Source: CAYRLW01 sp964425215
Lineage (GTDB): Bacteria; Spirochaetota; Spirochaetia; Treponematales; Breznakiellaceae
Assembly (NCBI GenBank): GCA_964425215.1
Contig: CAYRLW010000089.1
Location: forward strand, 1 to 6,882
Reading direction: 5' to 3'
Length of the DNA: 6,882 bases
Within the stretch, counting starts at the first letter, position 1. Every line of letters begins with the position of its first letter. The notes under the pieces were generated by a model, which saw nothing but the letters and a program-made list of their open reading frames with translations, was not told the DNA's origin and ran no database searches. The position numbers were made by a program, and so were the translations under genes. Below, piece after piece: positions 6,771 to 6,882 of the stretch.

Positions 6771-6776
6771 TCTATA
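6771..6776 (-). promoter_or_regulatory. Possible -10 box for ileS
   Basis: TATAGA on the - strand, within an AT-rich stretch, is the best -10-like hexamer before ileS and would give a leader of about 38 bases. At a 17-base spacing the -35 position reads CCCAGG, which does not match TTGACA, so the promoter call is weak. That position coincides with the middle of the CCTGG/CCAGG repeat. Confidence 0.25.
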
Positions 6777-6784
6777 TAGTATTT

Positions 6785-6808
6785 CCAGGTATCCCTGGGG
6801 TATCCAGG
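6785..6808. repeat. Three-part CCAGG/CCTGG inverted repeat upstream of ileS
   Basis: On the + strand, CCAGG (6785-6789), CCTGG (6794-6798) and CCAGG (6804-6808) alternate with spacers of four and five bases. The middle element can pair with either neighbour, giving two mutually exclusive 5-bp hairpins, and GGTATCC occurs twice as a direct repeat. The position before a possible -10 box would suit a protein-binding operator. It would also suit a small leader switch if transcription starts further upstream. Neither is shown. Confidence 0.55.
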
Positions 6809-6821
6809 AGATTCTGTCTCT

Positions 6822-6862
6822 AGAGGTTCTTTCAAAACTCTCTGAGTTTTGAAAGAGCCTCT
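6822..6862. repeat. Nearly perfect 19-bp palindrome with a 3-base loop
   Basis: The arms at 6822-6840 and 6844-6862 pair over 19 positions around a TCT loop: 18 Watson-Crick pairs plus one T-G pair (6827 with 6857) that is a G-U pair in + strand RNA and an A-C mismatch in - strand RNA. An AT-rich stretch follows on the right (6864-6882). No + strand gene is seen nearby to terminate, and on the - strand no T run follows the hairpin, so a normal terminator for a gene to the right is not well supported. It may be a dispersed palindromic repeat element or a terminator of unusual type. Confidence 0.7.
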
Positions 6863-6882
6863 CTATATAAAAATTATTTTCT

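Larger units (their letters stand above)
6742..6882. other. Intergenic region upstream of ileS
   Basis: No open reading frame, tRNA or recognisable riboswitch is visible. In particular, the T-box signature (AGGGUGGNACCGCG-like) that controls ileS in many Firmicutes is absent on the - strand. The region contains the three-part repeat, the weak -10 candidate and the 19-bp palindrome. The next gene to the right lies outside the window. Confidence 0.7.

Noticed and set aside
6742..6882. T-box riboswitch or tRNA upstream of ileS
   Set aside because: There is no T-box consensus, no specifier-loop structure and no terminator hairpin with U run in the - direction; no cloverleaf or CCA-end pattern is visible.

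Overview
The window looks like part of a bacterial chromosome, most likely from a spirochaete of the Treponema group. I infer this from the long eukaryote-like isoleucyl-tRNA synthetase, a lipoprotein with a relaxed lipobox, the overall look of the hypothetical proteins and a base composition of roughly 50% GC as judged by eye. No 16S or other taxonomic marker is present. The 100-N gap shows that this is a draft scaffold, so two genes are cut by it.

Left part (1-1332, + strand): the last codons of a gene that probably ends at position 17 overlap the start of an uncharacterised 124-residue protein (14-388). This is followed with no spacer by a radical SAM protein of the AmmeMemoRadiSam type (from 389), whose C-terminus runs into the gap at 1333-1432.

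Right part (1433-6726, - strand): the genes are in one direction and tightly packed, read from right to left: ileS, a 298-residue predicted lipoprotein (7 bases after ileS), an FmdB-type zinc ribbon protein (after a 56-base spacer holding a hairpin), a 188-residue unknown protein (9 bases later), and a double zinc ribbon protein with a membrane segment (overlapping start). The last of these runs into the gap from the other side, so the two gene groups converge on the gap.

Upstream of ileS (6727-6882) there is no gene. It holds a strong Shine-Dalgarno sequence, a three-part CCTGG/CCAGG inverted repeat close to a possible -10 box, and a nearly perfect 19-bp palindrome.

Most of the window is ordinary housekeeping and hypothetical sequence. 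I see no phage, transposon, CRISPR, toxin-antitoxin or defence genes. The points most worth checking are the ileS leader structures, the gap between the convergent genes, and the FmdB stop codon, which lies in frame with the next gene.
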